Of a DNA stretch of 34,889 nucleotides, positions 24,802 to 32,935 are shown piece after piece (the first letter of the stretch is position 1; each line of letters starts with the position of its first letter). Origin of the DNA: Simplicispira hankyongi (GTDB lineage: Bacteria; Pseudomonadota; Gammaproteobacteria; Burkholderiales; Burkholderiaceae_C); contig NZ_QXJC01000002.1 of the NCBI RefSeq assembly GCF_003570885.1, forward strand, positions 1 to 34,889, read 5' to 3'. The notes below the pieces were generated by a model. It saw nothing but the letters and a program-made list of their open reading frames with translations, had not been told where the DNA came from and did not search any database. The position numbers and the translations under genes are program-made.

Positions 24802-25431
24802 GTGCGTCCAAGCTGGAAGGGGCGTATGTGCGTGAAATTTCAGGAAGCAGACTGCGGTTTTTCCGAGGAGTTGTGCGAGTGGGCATACCTTCTGGGCCTT
24901 TTGGTTTTTGCTGATATGGTTCTTATCGGCAAATCGACCTGTTCGCTCTTGTTTCCATCGTGCCGCGCCCGTCATGGTCTGGTCTGTGTTTTTCCATCAC
25001 AGACGTGATCGTTTACTTCCCTGGAAAGAAAGTTCTCTTCAGGTTCGTTAGTGTGAACCGCCCCTGGGCGGTTCACTTCTTGCACGGCCTAGTACGGTTT
25101 GTGCGACGCAGGTCAACACTTAGGTCATCCTTGCCCCAATCAGGAGGCAAAGCATCCCGATGCAAGTGCTTCTGGTCGAGCTAAGGTAGCCCGAGTATTG
25201 GTTGGCAGACTGGGTTTTCTCCCTGCATTTCGAGAGCAGCCCTCCGCAATTGCACGCATCGGATCTCCTCGTTCAATGTCGAAATTGGATTTTCCCAGCA
25301 GGAGCGCCATCGGATCAAGCTTGGGCGACGCCATGGTCGCCTACTACTACCCGCACGCGGCAGCCCACACGTCCAGGTTTATGTGGGCGTCAATCATTGG
25401 GCGATCCAAGACTTGCGGCCGCGCGGCAAGC
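24802..25431. other. 630-base gap with no recognisable gene
   Basis: The gap lies between the plus-strand LysR gene and the minus-strand SDR stop. Open frames of up to about 200 residues exist but show no family motif, and their codon pattern is mixed. A perfect hairpin at 25053-25076 probably ends transcription. The right half (about 25140-25431) has the base composition of coding DNA and may be a remnant I cannot identify. Confidence 0.45.
25053..25076 (+). terminator. Perfect 11-bp hairpin
   Basis: GTGAACCGCCC (25053-25063) and GGGCGGTTCAC (25066-25076) are exact inverted copies with a 2-base centre, followed by TTCTT. The stem is strong and T-rich sequence follows on the plus strand, so an intrinsic terminator serving the LysR transcript is plausible, although it lies 250 bases past the stop. 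An insertion-sequence end is an alternative. Confidence 0.45.
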
Positions 25432-26226
25432 TCAAGTGATCGAGCGAATGACGCCGCCATCAACCCGCAACGCGGCACCGCTGGTGCCGGCTGCCTGCGT
25501 GGAGCAGATATAGATCACCATATTCGCGACTTCCTCAGTCGTGGTAAACCGATTGATGAGCGTCGTCGGCCGCATGGTCTTCAGGAAGTTCTGTTCCGCC
25601 TCGCCCTGGGTGATGCCTTGTTCTTGGGCAGTCGCTTTCATCCAGTTGCCCAGGATCTCGGAGCGCGTCGGGCCAGGCAAGACCGCGTTGACGGTGACCC
25701 CGGTGCCGCCGACCAGTTCGGCAAGGCCGCGTGAGACGGCAAGCTGCGCCGTCTTCGTCATTCCATAGTCGATCATTTCCTTCGGAATCGCGACCGCTGA
25801 TTCACTGCTGATGAATACGACGCGTCCCCAGCCGCGCTTGACCATGCCAGGGATGTAGTGCCGCGCGGCGCGCACTCCGCTCATGACATTGAGTTGGAAC
25901 AGATCAAGCCACTCGCTGTCCTTTTGCTCGAAAAAGCCACTCACATGGGCCGTACCAGCGTTGTTGACGAGGATGTCCGCATCCTTCACTGCGGCCTCAA
26001 GCGCTGCTGATCCCTCTGCCGTCGAGACGTCGGCGACCACGCCCTGGAAGTCAGCATCGGGCAAAAGCTCACGCAGTTCCCTCAGTGCGGTGGCGACGCG
26101 CTCTTCGCCGCGCCCGTTGATGACGACCGATGCACCTGCGCGCGCGAGCCCCTCGGCGATGGCGCGACCAATACCTGCAGTCGATCCGGTAACGATGGCC
26201 TTGCGGCCTTGGAATTCGATCTTCAT
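25432..26226 (-). CDS. Classical SDR-family oxidoreductase, coupled to reductase-like D
   Basis: This 264-residue protein starts at the ATG at 26226, with TGSTAGIG (13-20), INGRGEER (Arg suited to NADP), NNAGTAH, the catalytic Ser in ISSESA and YGMTK as the Tyr-Lys pair. It is a cytoplasmic NADP-dependent alcohol or carbonyl oxidoreductase of unknown substrate. An in-frame TTG at 26235 overlaps the stop of the upstream reductase gene (TTGA) and could be the real start; either way translation is coupled. The SDR/F420-reductase-like pairing repeats that seen at 9736-11142. Confidence 0.9.
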   Translation of the reverse strand: MKIEFQGRKAIVTGSTAGIGRAIAEGLARAGASVVINGRGEERVATALRELRELLPDADFQGVVADVSTAEGSAALEAAVKDADILVNNAGTAHVSGFFEQKDSEWLDLFQLNVMSGVRAARHYIPGMVKRGWGRVVFISSESAVAIPKEMIDYGMTKTAQLAVSRGLAELVGGTGVTVNAVLPGPTRSEILGNWMKATAQEQGITQGEAEQNFLKTMRPTTLINRFTTTEEVANMVIYICSTQAAGTSGAALRVDGGVIRSIT

Positions 26227-26231
26227 ATTAG

Positions 26232-26834
26232 TCAAGCCGCCTTTTTGAATAGGTCCTGGAAAATCAGGGGAGCCCAGCGCGTGTCGCGTGCCTGCACGAG
26301 TTGGCCGCCTTCCGCGAGCTTTCCGAGGCTGACCGGCGCGTAACCGAGCTGCTCGACCAGAGTCGCGACTGTTGTCATCGCGCCTTCGTGGTCGCCCGAC
26401 AAGAAGATCACTCGACGCCCGCCATCCGTGGATGGCTCCTGTGCGAGCACGCCCGCCGGGAGATGGTTAAACGCCTTGACGAGATGGGCGCCGGGGAAGG
26501 CCTTCGCCACCGCTGCCGAGGAAGGCAGGTTGTCAAGATCGGGCAACGGGACACCATATGCATTGGTGACGTCGATAACGATCTTGCCCTGCCAGGACGC
26601 AACCGCCTTTGCCACATCACGGTGGGCCCAGAATGGGACGGCCAACAGGACGACTTCGGCTGACAAGGCGTCTTCCAGTGACTTCGCCACAATGCCCGGG
26701 CCGATGACCCAGGCCGTCGGCTCGATCGCTTTCGCGGGTCGGGTGCTCGCGACGGCGACCTCGAAACCTGACCTAGAAAACGAACGCGCGAGCGCTTGTC
26801 CCACCGTTCCAAATCCGACAATTGCGTAACTCAT
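26232..26834 (-). CDS. F420-dependent-NADP-reductase-like protein D
   Basis: This 200-residue paralogue of protein A has MSYAIVGFGTVGQALARSF with GFGTVG at 7-12, Thr-Arg at 31-32 (NADP preference), VIDVTNAYGVPLPDL, LVKAFNHLPAGVLAQEP and the ending VQARDTRWAPLIFQDLF. Protein A shares each of these segments almost word for word. AAGGAG precedes the ATG at 26834. It is cotranscribed with the SDR just downstream. A 227-base gap separates it from the MFS gene upstream on the same strand. Function is as uncertain as for A: an NADP-dependent reductase of a flavin, deazaflavin or quinone-like partner. Confidence 0.87.
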   Translation of the reverse strand: MSYAIVGFGTVGQALARSFSRSGFEVAVASTRPAKAIEPTAWVIGPGIVAKSLEDALSAEVVLLAVPFWAHRDVAKAVASWQGKIVIDVTNAYGVPLPDLDNLPSSAAVAKAFPGAHLVKAFNHLPAGVLAQEPSTDGGRRVIFLSGDHEGAMTTVATLVEQLGYAPVSLGKLAEGGQLVQARDTRWAPLIFQDLFKKAA

Positions 26835-27061
26835 GGTTTTTCTCCTTGATATAAGAGCGGCACGTCACCGCCCGACTTTGAAACTGGCTCTACCGGGGGC
26901 TTGGCCATCCTTGGATCCACAGAGTGCGATCACGCAGCCCTCCAATGGTGGGAGTCGTTCGTCATGGCACCGGCCCCGAAGCGCTGTACCTCCGGGTGCG
27001 TAAGAACGCTTGGTCATCGCTCGCTATGCAAAATGCAGGTTGTGTGCGTGGAGGTGAGTGC

Positions 27062-28315
27062 TCAGGTGCGAATCGGGCGCGGCCCGAAGCGCAAGGTCAG
27101 TGCGGTGGCGAGTGTCAGGGCAACGAGCGCAAAGGCCGGTCCGCCAAGTGCCCCAACGCCGTCCACCATGAGACCGCCACCAATGGCGCCTGTCGCAATG
27201 GCGATCTGCGCGACGGCGACGAGCAGACCCCCAGCGCTTTCGGCATGGTCCGATGCCGCCCGAACGATCCAGGTTTGAAAGCCGACCGGGAAGGCGCCGA
27301 ACGCGAATCCCCAAAGGGTCACAGCCACGGCCGTGACGACGGCCGAGGTGCCGGCAATCAGCAGGACGGCCGCGAGCACGGCAATCAACGTGCCCCCAAA
27401 CACGATCGCATTGCGCTCACTCCGCCCGGCCAGCCAACCGCCGAAGATATTGCCAAAGAAGCCCCCGATCCCATAGCCAAGCAACACGCCCGAGACCGCT
27501 GAGACGGACAGATGGGTCACTTGTTCCATCAGTGGCCTGACATAGGTAAAACCCGCAAAGTGACCCGAAAACGCAAGCAGCATTGCCAACAATGCCACTC
27601 GCATTGAGGGGCGTCGAAGCAGTTCACTCATCACGCGCAAATTCGGGTTGCCGCGAGGCGCAAGCGCAGGCAGAGTAAAAATTTGGCTGATCAGGGTCGC
27701 GACGCTCACAACACTGGCAGCTAGGAAGGCGCTTCGCCAACCCCACACCCCGCCCATCCATGCCCCCACCGGCGCGGCGCAAACTGTAGCTACCGACATG
27801 CCAGTCAGGATCACTGACATGGCGCGGGCGAACTGGTCCTCTGGCACGAGGCGAAGTGCAAGCGCTGCCGACATCGACCAGAAGCCTCCCAGAGAGATGC
27901 CAAGAATGACGCGTGCCGCCAACAACATCGGAAAGTTTGCGGCCGTTGCCGCCAGTACGTTGGAAAGCACGAGCAGTGCGCTAAGCGCCAGCATGACGTG
28001 CTTGCGATCCAGTCGTCGTGTCAAGATTGGCATCGATAGCGCCGCGATGGCGCCGACAAGCGCCGTCGCGGTGACAGCCTGGCCGGCCGCGCCGTCAGTG
28101 ATGCGAAGGTTGGTTGACATCGCTGTGAGCAGGCTGGCCGGCAGGAACTCCGCCATCACGAGTCCAAACACGCCCATTGACAGCGAGAAAATCGCAGGCC
28201 AGTGGCTGGTCGGCCGCACTGCAGCGATGACTGCTTGCGCCGGCGAAACGGCTTCAGTTGCCGCAGCGACAGCGACGTTATCGGGTGACGTTATGGTGCG
28301 GAACGGCGTGGACAT
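27062..28315 (-). CDS. MFS exporter, DHA1 family (NepI/AraJ-like)
   Basis: This 417-residue transporter has about 12 hydrophobic segments after a 35-residue polar N-terminus. Motifs include GVFGLVMAEFLPASLLT in helix 1, the loop 2-3 signature PILTRRLDRKHVML, RVILGISLGGFWSMSAALAL, and GAPVGAWMGG-type helix 5 residues (APVGAWMGGVWGWRSAF). This pattern fits the NepI purine-ribonucleoside exporter and related sugar or drug exporters. It is divergent from an AraC gene with only 73 bases between starts, so the AraC protein probably controls it. The substrate is not determinable. Confidence 0.87.
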   Translation of the reverse strand: MSTPFRTITSPDNVAVAAATEAVSPAQAVIAAVRPTSHWPAIFSLSMGVFGLVMAEFLPASLLTAMSTNLRITDGAAGQAVTATALVGAIAALSMPILTRRLDRKHVMLALSALLVLSNVLAATAANFPMLLAARVILGISLGGFWSMSAALALRLVPEDQFARAMSVILTGMSVATVCAAPVGAWMGGVWGWRSAFLAASVVSVATLISQIFTLPALAPRGNPNLRVMSELLRRPSMRVALLAMLLAFSGHFAGFTYVRPLMEQVTHLSVSAVSGVLLGYGIGGFFGNIFGGWLAGRSERNAIVFGGTLIAVLAAVLLIAGTSAVVTAVAVTLWGFAFGAFPVGFQTWIVRAASDHAESAGGLLVAVAQIAIATGAIGGGLMVDGVGALGGPAFALVALTLATALTLRFGPRPIRT

Positions 28316-28388
28316 CGGTAAAACCTTTTATGCGCAAGCCTTGATCCTAGGTATATGCTTTCGGCGTTTCAATGTCAGGAAATCCGAA

Positions 28389-29402
28389 ATGCATGACTAT
28401 CTGTCCGACGTTGGGGAGCCGGCAGAACCGAGTCGTCGTGATCTGTTGACGCATATCCTTTTGGGCCTACGTCTTGACGGCGTGGAGTACGGTCGCTGTA
28501 TCCTGCGTGCTCCATGGGCAGTTGCATTCCCTTCGCAGTCCGAGGCGCGATTTCACTTCATCGGCAGCGGCGGTTGCTGGCTTTGCACCTCTACGACCGA
28601 GTGGGTGCGGCTCAGCGCAGGTGATGCGGTCCTGCTTCCGCACGGCGGTTTCCACATCCTGGCAAGCGAACCTGATGTGCCTACCGTCGACATCGATTCG
28701 CTGTCGCATATCGCCGTGTCGGAGAACACTTACCTGGTGGGTGGCGAGAGGCGAGCGTCCGGTGGCGCCGCTGATGAAGAGACGCAAGGCGACGCGATCT
28801 TCTGCGGCTCCCTTCGATTTAACCTGGACCCGCTACACCCTCTCATGGCGATGATGCCCACCGTCATGCGGGTGGATGAACTGGACCTCAGGGACGCGAC
28901 GGTCCCCTCGCTGCTTGATGCGATGGAGCGCGAAGTCGCGTTGGATCGTCCTGGCGCACTTGGCATCCTGGCGCGCCTTGCTGACGCGTTGGCCGCTTCC
29001 ATCATTCGGGCCTGGGTCGAATGCCGATCCAACGACGCGACCGGATGGATCGCCGCGGTGCGTTGCCCCAGGATCGGCAAAGTCATCGCCGCGATCCATG
29101 CGGACCCTGAACGCACATGGAGCGTCCCGCAAATGGCCAACGTCATGGGTTCGTCAAGATCGATTTTTGCTGAAGCCTTCACTCGGACCATGGGCGAAAG
29201 CCCAGCACGATACGTTGCCAAGCTCAAGATGTTTCTGGCTCGGCGTTGGATATCAAACGACGGGATGCGTGTAGCCAGTGCGGCGGTTCGGCTCGGATAC
29301 GATTCCGAGGCATCTTTCAGTCGTGCATTCAAGCGCGTAATCGGCTACCCGCCGAGCGCCGCTCGCAGCGCTCGTGCAGCAGGAAGTGCGGAGCGACCTT
29401 AG
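28389..29402 (+). CDS. AraC-family regulator with cupin domain, divergent from MFS exporter
   Basis: This 337-residue protein starts at the ATG at 28389, with AGGAAA upstream. The long open frame extends far upstream, to 27648, but there it is antisense to the exporter. An N-terminal cupin domain covers about residues 15-190 (VEYGRCILRAPWAVAFPS, LSAGDAVLLPHGGFHILAS), and the C-terminal AraC helix-turn-helix pair covers about 225-325 (WSVPQMANVMGSSRSIFAEA, GESPARYVAKLKMFLARRWI, AVRLGYDSEASFSRAFKRV). This cupin/AraC type commonly controls an adjacent exporter or oxidoreductase. Several basic residues end the protein. Confidence 0.9.
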   Translation: MHDYLSDVGEPAEPSRRDLLTHILLGLRLDGVEYGRCILRAPWAVAFPSQSEARFHFIGSGGCWLCTSTTEWVRLSAGDAVLLPHGGFHILASEPDVPTVDIDSLSHIAVSENTYLVGGERRASGGAADEETQGDAIFCGSLRFNLDPLHPLMAMMPTVMRVDELDLRDATVPSLLDAMEREVALDRPGALGILARLADALAASIIRAWVECRSNDATGWIAAVRCPRIGKVIAAIHADPERTWSVPQMANVMGSSRSIFAEAFTRTMGESPARYVAKLKMFLARRWISNDGMRVASAAVRLGYDSEASFSRAFKRVIGYPPSAARSARAAGSAERP

Positions 29403-29649
29403 CCCAGTCTGCGGCGATGCCACTCGGGACTCACCGACCTTGCCGTGCGGATTGGCCGCACTGTCGGATCTCCAGTGCACGTCGCAGGCAACTTACCGGC
29501 ACGCGCGTTACCGAAGATCAGTTGGCAGGTTTGCGCGGCAGCTTTATGCCCCCAGAGCAGGTGCTGGCGGCTTACAAAGCTGAAGAAAGTTTCGTCGGGC
29601 AACCAGAACAGCAGTTGGGGTTCTGGAAAGAGGCCGTCCGTTTCTGGCA

Positions 29650-29840
29650 TCGCAGTAGGCTAGGCCGATGGCGTTCACTTCGCAAGGTGCCTCACCCTGC
29701 GCCCTCAGGCTCGCAATATCGCGATAGAGCGTCCGCACACTCACCATCGTCTCATCGGCCAACTTCTCTGCACTCACGGGTCGGCGGTGGCGGCGGAGCA
29801 CCTGCAAGAGCTTCAGCAATCGTTCCGAGCGCGGCATCAT
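29650..29840 (-). pseudogene. Truncated YafY/WYL-type helix-turn-helix regulator
   Basis: The frame starting at 29840 encodes the first about 60 residues of a WYL-domain regulator: MMPRSERLLKLLQVLRRHRR, then PVSAEKLADETMVSVRTLYR and DIASLRAQG. This is the DeoR/HTH_11 DNA-binding domain. After about residue 60 the expected G-Y-V-L linker and WYL effector domain are absent and the frame runs on in unrelated sequence to 29544. Only the DNA-binding half survives, so it is most likely inactive. Confidence 0.7.
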
Positions 29841-29847
29841 ACGGATT

Positions 29848-29975
29848 GATGTGGAACCGTCGAGCGCGCTCGGTGCTCATCGAGCAGGCGTGGAGCTGGC
29901 TGCGAGCTGACGCAATGGTTCAACCGACGCGTCGCTGCCTCGGGAAAGCGAATGCGGCAGGTTGGCAGGAGGCGA
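29848..29975 (+). pseudogene. 3' remnant of an IS110-type transposase
   Basis: NRRARSVLIEQAWSWLR in one frame, followed after a small deletion by TQWFNRRVAASGKRMRQVG in another, reproduces the C-terminal segment of IS110-family transposases (N-R-x-R...LIE-AWxWLR...L-T-x-WFN-R). The upstream catalytic part and the final helix are missing. The element is a fossil with at least one frameshift. Confidence 0.6.
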
Positions 29976-30085
29976 TGTGAGCAAACTATCAATAATAGGC
30001 GGTGCCACGTCCGACCTAGCGAGTCTCGGGGCCACGACCGTTCCAAAGGCACTGCGCGATCAACTCGGACCGCCGAGCACCCTCT

Positions 30086-31018
30086 TCAGTGTTCCGTTTT
30101 TGATAGCTGGAGTTCAGCAAAGCGCCCAGCGATAAAGTCCACAAGCGCACGAACGCGATTGGGGACGAAGCGCCCACTAGGTAAGAGAGCATGCAACGGA
30201 TACGGATCTGTCTCCCACTCGGTCAGTAGCCGCACCAGATTGCCGCTTTGCAGATCACGCCGTTGTTCGATCTCCGTCATGAAGATGATTCCGGCTCCCG
30301 CAACTGCCCATTCGCGTGCCAGCGAGGCGTCATTCAAGACCCGGTCGCCACTGACCCTTACCGTGGTCCATTGGCCGTTCTGGCCGAAGCGCCACGAGGT
30401 GAACGTGCGCCCGCCGCGAATGAATGAGATGCAGTTGTGGTCTACCAAATCTGTTGGCGTACGTGGCTTGCCGTAATGACTCAAATAGTCGGGAGAAGCG
30501 CTGACGACGGGGTGCACAAGCGAAAGTGGACGGGCCACGAAGCGAGAGTCGCTCAACTCGCCGTACCGAATAGCCAGGTCCACCTCGTCTCGTAGCACGT
30601 CGAGCACGCGGTCGCCAACATTGAGCGCCAGTTTCACCCCAGGGTGAAGGTGCAAGAACCCATCAAACATTGGCATTAGCACGGTCCGGGCAAGGTCCGA
30701 CGGTGCCGAGACACGCACGGTACCCACCAGTGCGCCGCGTTCGGCATCGAGTTGGGATTCCCCCTCTGCAAGCAGCTCGAACGCGCGCTGAGCGTACTCC
30801 AGAAGGATTTGTCCTGGCGGCGTAAGCCGCATTGCCCGTGTGGAGCGTTCGAAGAGCCGCGTGCCCAGCTGAGTCTCTAACCGCTTGAGCGTTGCGCTGG
30901 CCGCTGCTGGCGTGATGCCGAGTGCCCGAGCAGCGGCAGTCAATGACCCTCCGCTGACCGTGTGCAGCAGCACCTTGAGGTCACTCACATTTTCAATTCT
31001 GGTTTGAAAGTGAAACAT
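30086..31018 (-). CDS. LysR-family regulator (CrgA-like), divergent from MDR quinone reductase
   Basis: This 310-residue protein has a DNA-binding domain at about residues 10-70 (VLLHTVSGGSLTAAARALGI, PAAASATLKRLETQLGTRLF, ERSTRAMRLTPPG) and an effector domain of the CrgA group (GTVRVSAPSDLARTVLMP, DLAIRYGELSDSRFVARPLS). It is divergent from the zinc-less alcohol dehydrogenase gene, with 85 bases between the two starts, and probably regulates it. The ribosome binding site of the ATG at 31018 is weak; an in-frame GTG about 10 codons later is a possible alternative start. Confidence 0.9.
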   Translation of the reverse strand: MFHFQTRIENVSDLKVLLHTVSGGSLTAAARALGITPAAASATLKRLETQLGTRLFERSTRAMRLTPPGQILLEYAQRAFELLAEGESQLDAERGALVGTVRVSAPSDLARTVLMPMFDGFLHLHPGVKLALNVGDRVLDVLRDEVDLAIRYGELSDSRFVARPLSLVHPVVSASPDYLSHYGKPRTPTDLVDHNCISFIRGGRTFTSWRFGQNGQWTTVRVSGDRVLNDASLAREWAVAGAGIIFMTEIEQRRDLQSGNLVRLLTEWETDPYPLHALLPSGRFVPNRVRALVDFIAGRFAELQLSKTEH

Positions 31019-31103
31019 CTGAAGGCTATCTTATCAAACGGGCGAACCATACCTACATTACCTTTCATCGCCATCACGCAAACCTTAAAAGGAAAAAATT
31101 TCC

Positions 31104-32114
31104 ATGAAAGCTGTTGGTTATCACAAGAATTTGCCCATCAACGCGCCCAAGGCGCTTGAGGACGTAGAAATGCCTGCGCCGGTGCCTGGTGCACGTGATC
31201 TGCTGGTGCGCGTGCACGCGGTTTCGGTTAATCCGGTAGACACCAAGGTGCGTGCCGGTAGCGCGCCGGCCGCTGGCGAAGTCAAGGTGCTCGGCTGGGA
31301 CGCGGTCGGCGTGGTGGAGGCCGTCGGCGCACAGGCCCTCGGCTTTGCGGTCGGTGACCGCGTCTGGTACGCCGGCTCGATCAAGCGTCCGGGCGCCAAC
31401 AGCGAGCTGCATGCGGTGGACGCGCGCATCGTCTCCAAGGCGCCCAAGTCGCTTTCGGATGCGCAAGCTGCGGCACTGCCGCTGACGGCCATCACGGCGT
31501 GGGAGCTGCTGTTCGATCGGCTGCGCATTGCCCAAGGCGGTGGCGAAGGCCAGACGCTGATGGTCGTGGGCGGCGCCGGCGGCGTGGGCTCGATCCTGAT
31601 CCAGCTGGCCCGGCAGCTGACCAAGCTGCGCGTGATCGCCACGGCGTCGCGTCCGAAGTCGCGTGAATGGTGCCTGGAGCTGGGGGCACACGCGGTCATC
31701 GATCACTCCAAGCTGCTGTCGCAGGCGCTGCGCTCGGCCGGCATTGACCAAGTCGACTATGTGGCCTCGCTCACACAGACCGGCGGGCACTACCAAGAGA
31801 TCATCCAAAGCCTGAAGCCGCAGGGCGCGCTGGCCGTCATCGACGACATGGAAGGACTGGATCCGATGGCGCTCAAGAGCAAGTCGCTGTCGCTGCATTG
31901 GGAGCTGATGTTCACGCGCTCGATGTTCGAGACGCCTGACATGCAAGAGCAGAGCGTTCTGCTGGGGCGCGTCGCTGACCTGGTCGACTCCGGCCGCATC
32001 AAGACGACCGCCAACGCCGTCTTCGGCCGCATCAACGCGGAAAACCTGACCCGCGCGCATGCGCTGATCGAGAGCGGCAAGGCCGTGGGCAAGATCGTGC
32101 TCGAAGGCTTTTGA
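31104..32114 (+). CDS. MDR-superfamily NADPH:quinone reductase-like protein (zinc-less)
   Basis: This 336-residue medium-chain dehydrogenase has a GroES-like domain (MKAVGYHKNL, SVNPVDTKVR at 41-50) and a Rossmann domain with GGAGGVGS at 156-163. The cysteine and histidine zinc ligands of alcohol dehydrogenases are absent, as in zeta-crystallin-type quinone reductases. It would reduce quinones or alpha,beta-unsaturated carbonyls with NADPH in the cytoplasm. AAAAGGA precedes the ATG. It is the first of three plus-strand genes, followed 80 bases later by a GlcG/HbpS protein. The 356-residue antisense frame is a shadow. Confidence 0.9.
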   Translation: MKAVGYHKNLPINAPKALEDVEMPAPVPGARDLLVRVHAVSVNPVDTKVRAGSAPAAGEVKVLGWDAVGVVEAVGAQALGFAVGDRVWYAGSIKRPGANSELHAVDARIVSKAPKSLSDAQAAALPLTAITAWELLFDRLRIAQGGGEGQTLMVVGGAGGVGSILIQLARQLTKLRVIATASRPKSREWCLELGAHAVIDHSKLLSQALRSAGIDQVDYVASLTQTGGHYQEIIQSLKPQGALAVIDDMEGLDPMALKSKSLSLHWELMFTRSMFETPDMQEQSVLLGRVADLVDSGRIKTTANAVFGRINAENLTRAHALIESGKAVGKIVLEGF

Positions 32115-32194
32115 TTTTCGAGCGTACCTATCACCCAGGCGCACATGTTCAATCCTCTCACCCCTCCGTCAACTTCATCTCAAGGAAACTCATC

Positions 32195-32638
32195 ATGGCT
32201 CAAAGCAACGCTACCCAAGTCCAAACAAAGGCTTCCATCACGCGCGACAGCGCGCTGGCGCTGGCCATCGCTGCGCGCGACGCAGCCACCAAGATCGGCC
32301 TGAATCTGGCCATTGCGGTCACCGACGAAGGCGGCCACCTGATCGCATTCGAGCGCGCCGACGCCACGCCGTTCCTGGCCGCCGAAGTGGCCGTCAACAA
32401 GGCTTGGACTGCCGCATCCTTCGGCCTGGACACCATGATCTGGAACCAGGTCGTCGCTCAGCCGGCCACGGCTCCGCTGGCCAACCATCCGCGCGTCATG
32501 CCGGTAGGCGGCGGTGTTCCCATCGTGGCGGGTGGTCGTGTGATCGGTGGCATCGGCATCTCTGGTGGCACCGCCCAACAAGACCACGACGTGGCTGCCG
32601 CCGCGCTCAAGGCCGCTGGCTTCGAGGTCGCCAAGTGA
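32195..32638 (+). CDS. GlcG/HbpS-family (DUF336) protein
   Basis: This 147-residue protein starts at the ATG at 32195, with AAGGAAA upstream. The family core is obvious: LALAIAARDAATKIGLNLAI, VTDEGGHLIAFERAD, AEVAVNKAWTAASFG, MPVGGGVPIV, and the C-terminal GGIGISGGTAQQDHDVAAAA. Members bind heme or small oxidised ligands and are often encoded beside oxidoreductases. No signal peptide is seen, so a cytoplasmic location is expected. Its stop overlaps the GTG start of the next ORF by four bases. Confidence 0.9.
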   Translation: MAQSNATQVQTKASITRDSALALAIAARDAATKIGLNLAIAVTDEGGHLIAFERADATPFLAAEVAVNKAWTAASFGLDTMIWNQVVAQPATAPLANHPRVMPVGGGVPIVAGGRVIGGIGISGGTAQQDHDVAAAALKAAGFEVAK

Positions 32639-32895
32639 ACGCGACACTCTCTCGGCGCAACACCGGCGTCGTGTTGGCTGCTGTTGCACTGGCAGCCTCG
32701 ACAGCGGTCCGGGCGGCCGCTGATGTCGATGTCGCTTCTGCCGCAGTTGACCTCTACGCGCGAATGACTGCACGGGATCGGCAGATTCAACCGGTCGTTT
32801 GCTCCGGCTACATGACAGTCAGCCAAGGAGCCACAATTTGGCTACAGGGGAGACTCGAATCGGCCAGCAGCGTTCTGTTGTCGAAAGCCCTATGA
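32635..32895 (+). CDS. Short secreted protein, probably truncated
   Basis: An 86-residue frame begins at GTG 32635, overlapping the GlcG stop as GTGA. It starts with a basic segment and a hydrophobic stretch ending at Ala residues (TGVVLAAVALAASTAVRAAA), a good signal peptide with cleavage after AxA. The mature part DVDVASAAVDLYARMTARDR looks like the start of an NTF2-like helix. From about residue 50 on the sequence loses family-like character, suggesting that a larger secreted protein was cut by a deletion. Identity is uncertain. Confidence 0.5.
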   Translation: MNATLSRRNTGVVLAAVALAASTAVRAAADVDVASAAVDLYARMTARDRQIQPVVCSGYMTVSQGATIWLQGRLESASSVLLSKAL

Positions 32896-32935
32896 ACGCC
32901 GGGTCAAAAGCAATTCATACGTGTCAGCCAAGCCA

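Larger units (their letters stand above)
29403..30085. other. Gene graveyard between AraC and LysR genes
   Basis: No intact gene is seen in about 680 bases. The stretch holds the truncated WYL-type regulator and the IS110-type remnant listed separately. It also holds a plus-strand frame at about 29500-29655 (ending FWKEAVRFWHRS) whose composition looks protein-like but which I cannot assign. The pieces lie head to head and are cut abruptly, pointing to repeated insertion and deletion. Confidence 0.55.

Noticed and set aside
25140-25431. Possible gene remnant left of the SDR stop
   Set aside because: Several short frames look coding-like, but none contains a motif I recognise on either strand.
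26835-27061. Possible HxlR regulator start (minus strand, MTKRSYAPG)
   Set aside because: Only about six residues resemble the HxlR N-terminus and nothing downstream matches; too little to call even a pseudogene.
31074-32144. 356-residue minus-strand open frame
   Set aside because: Antisense to the quinone reductase gene; Arg/His/Gln-rich shadow.
32800-32880. tRNA-like T-arm string (GACTCGAAT)
   Set aside because: No acceptor, D or anticodon stems could be folded around it.
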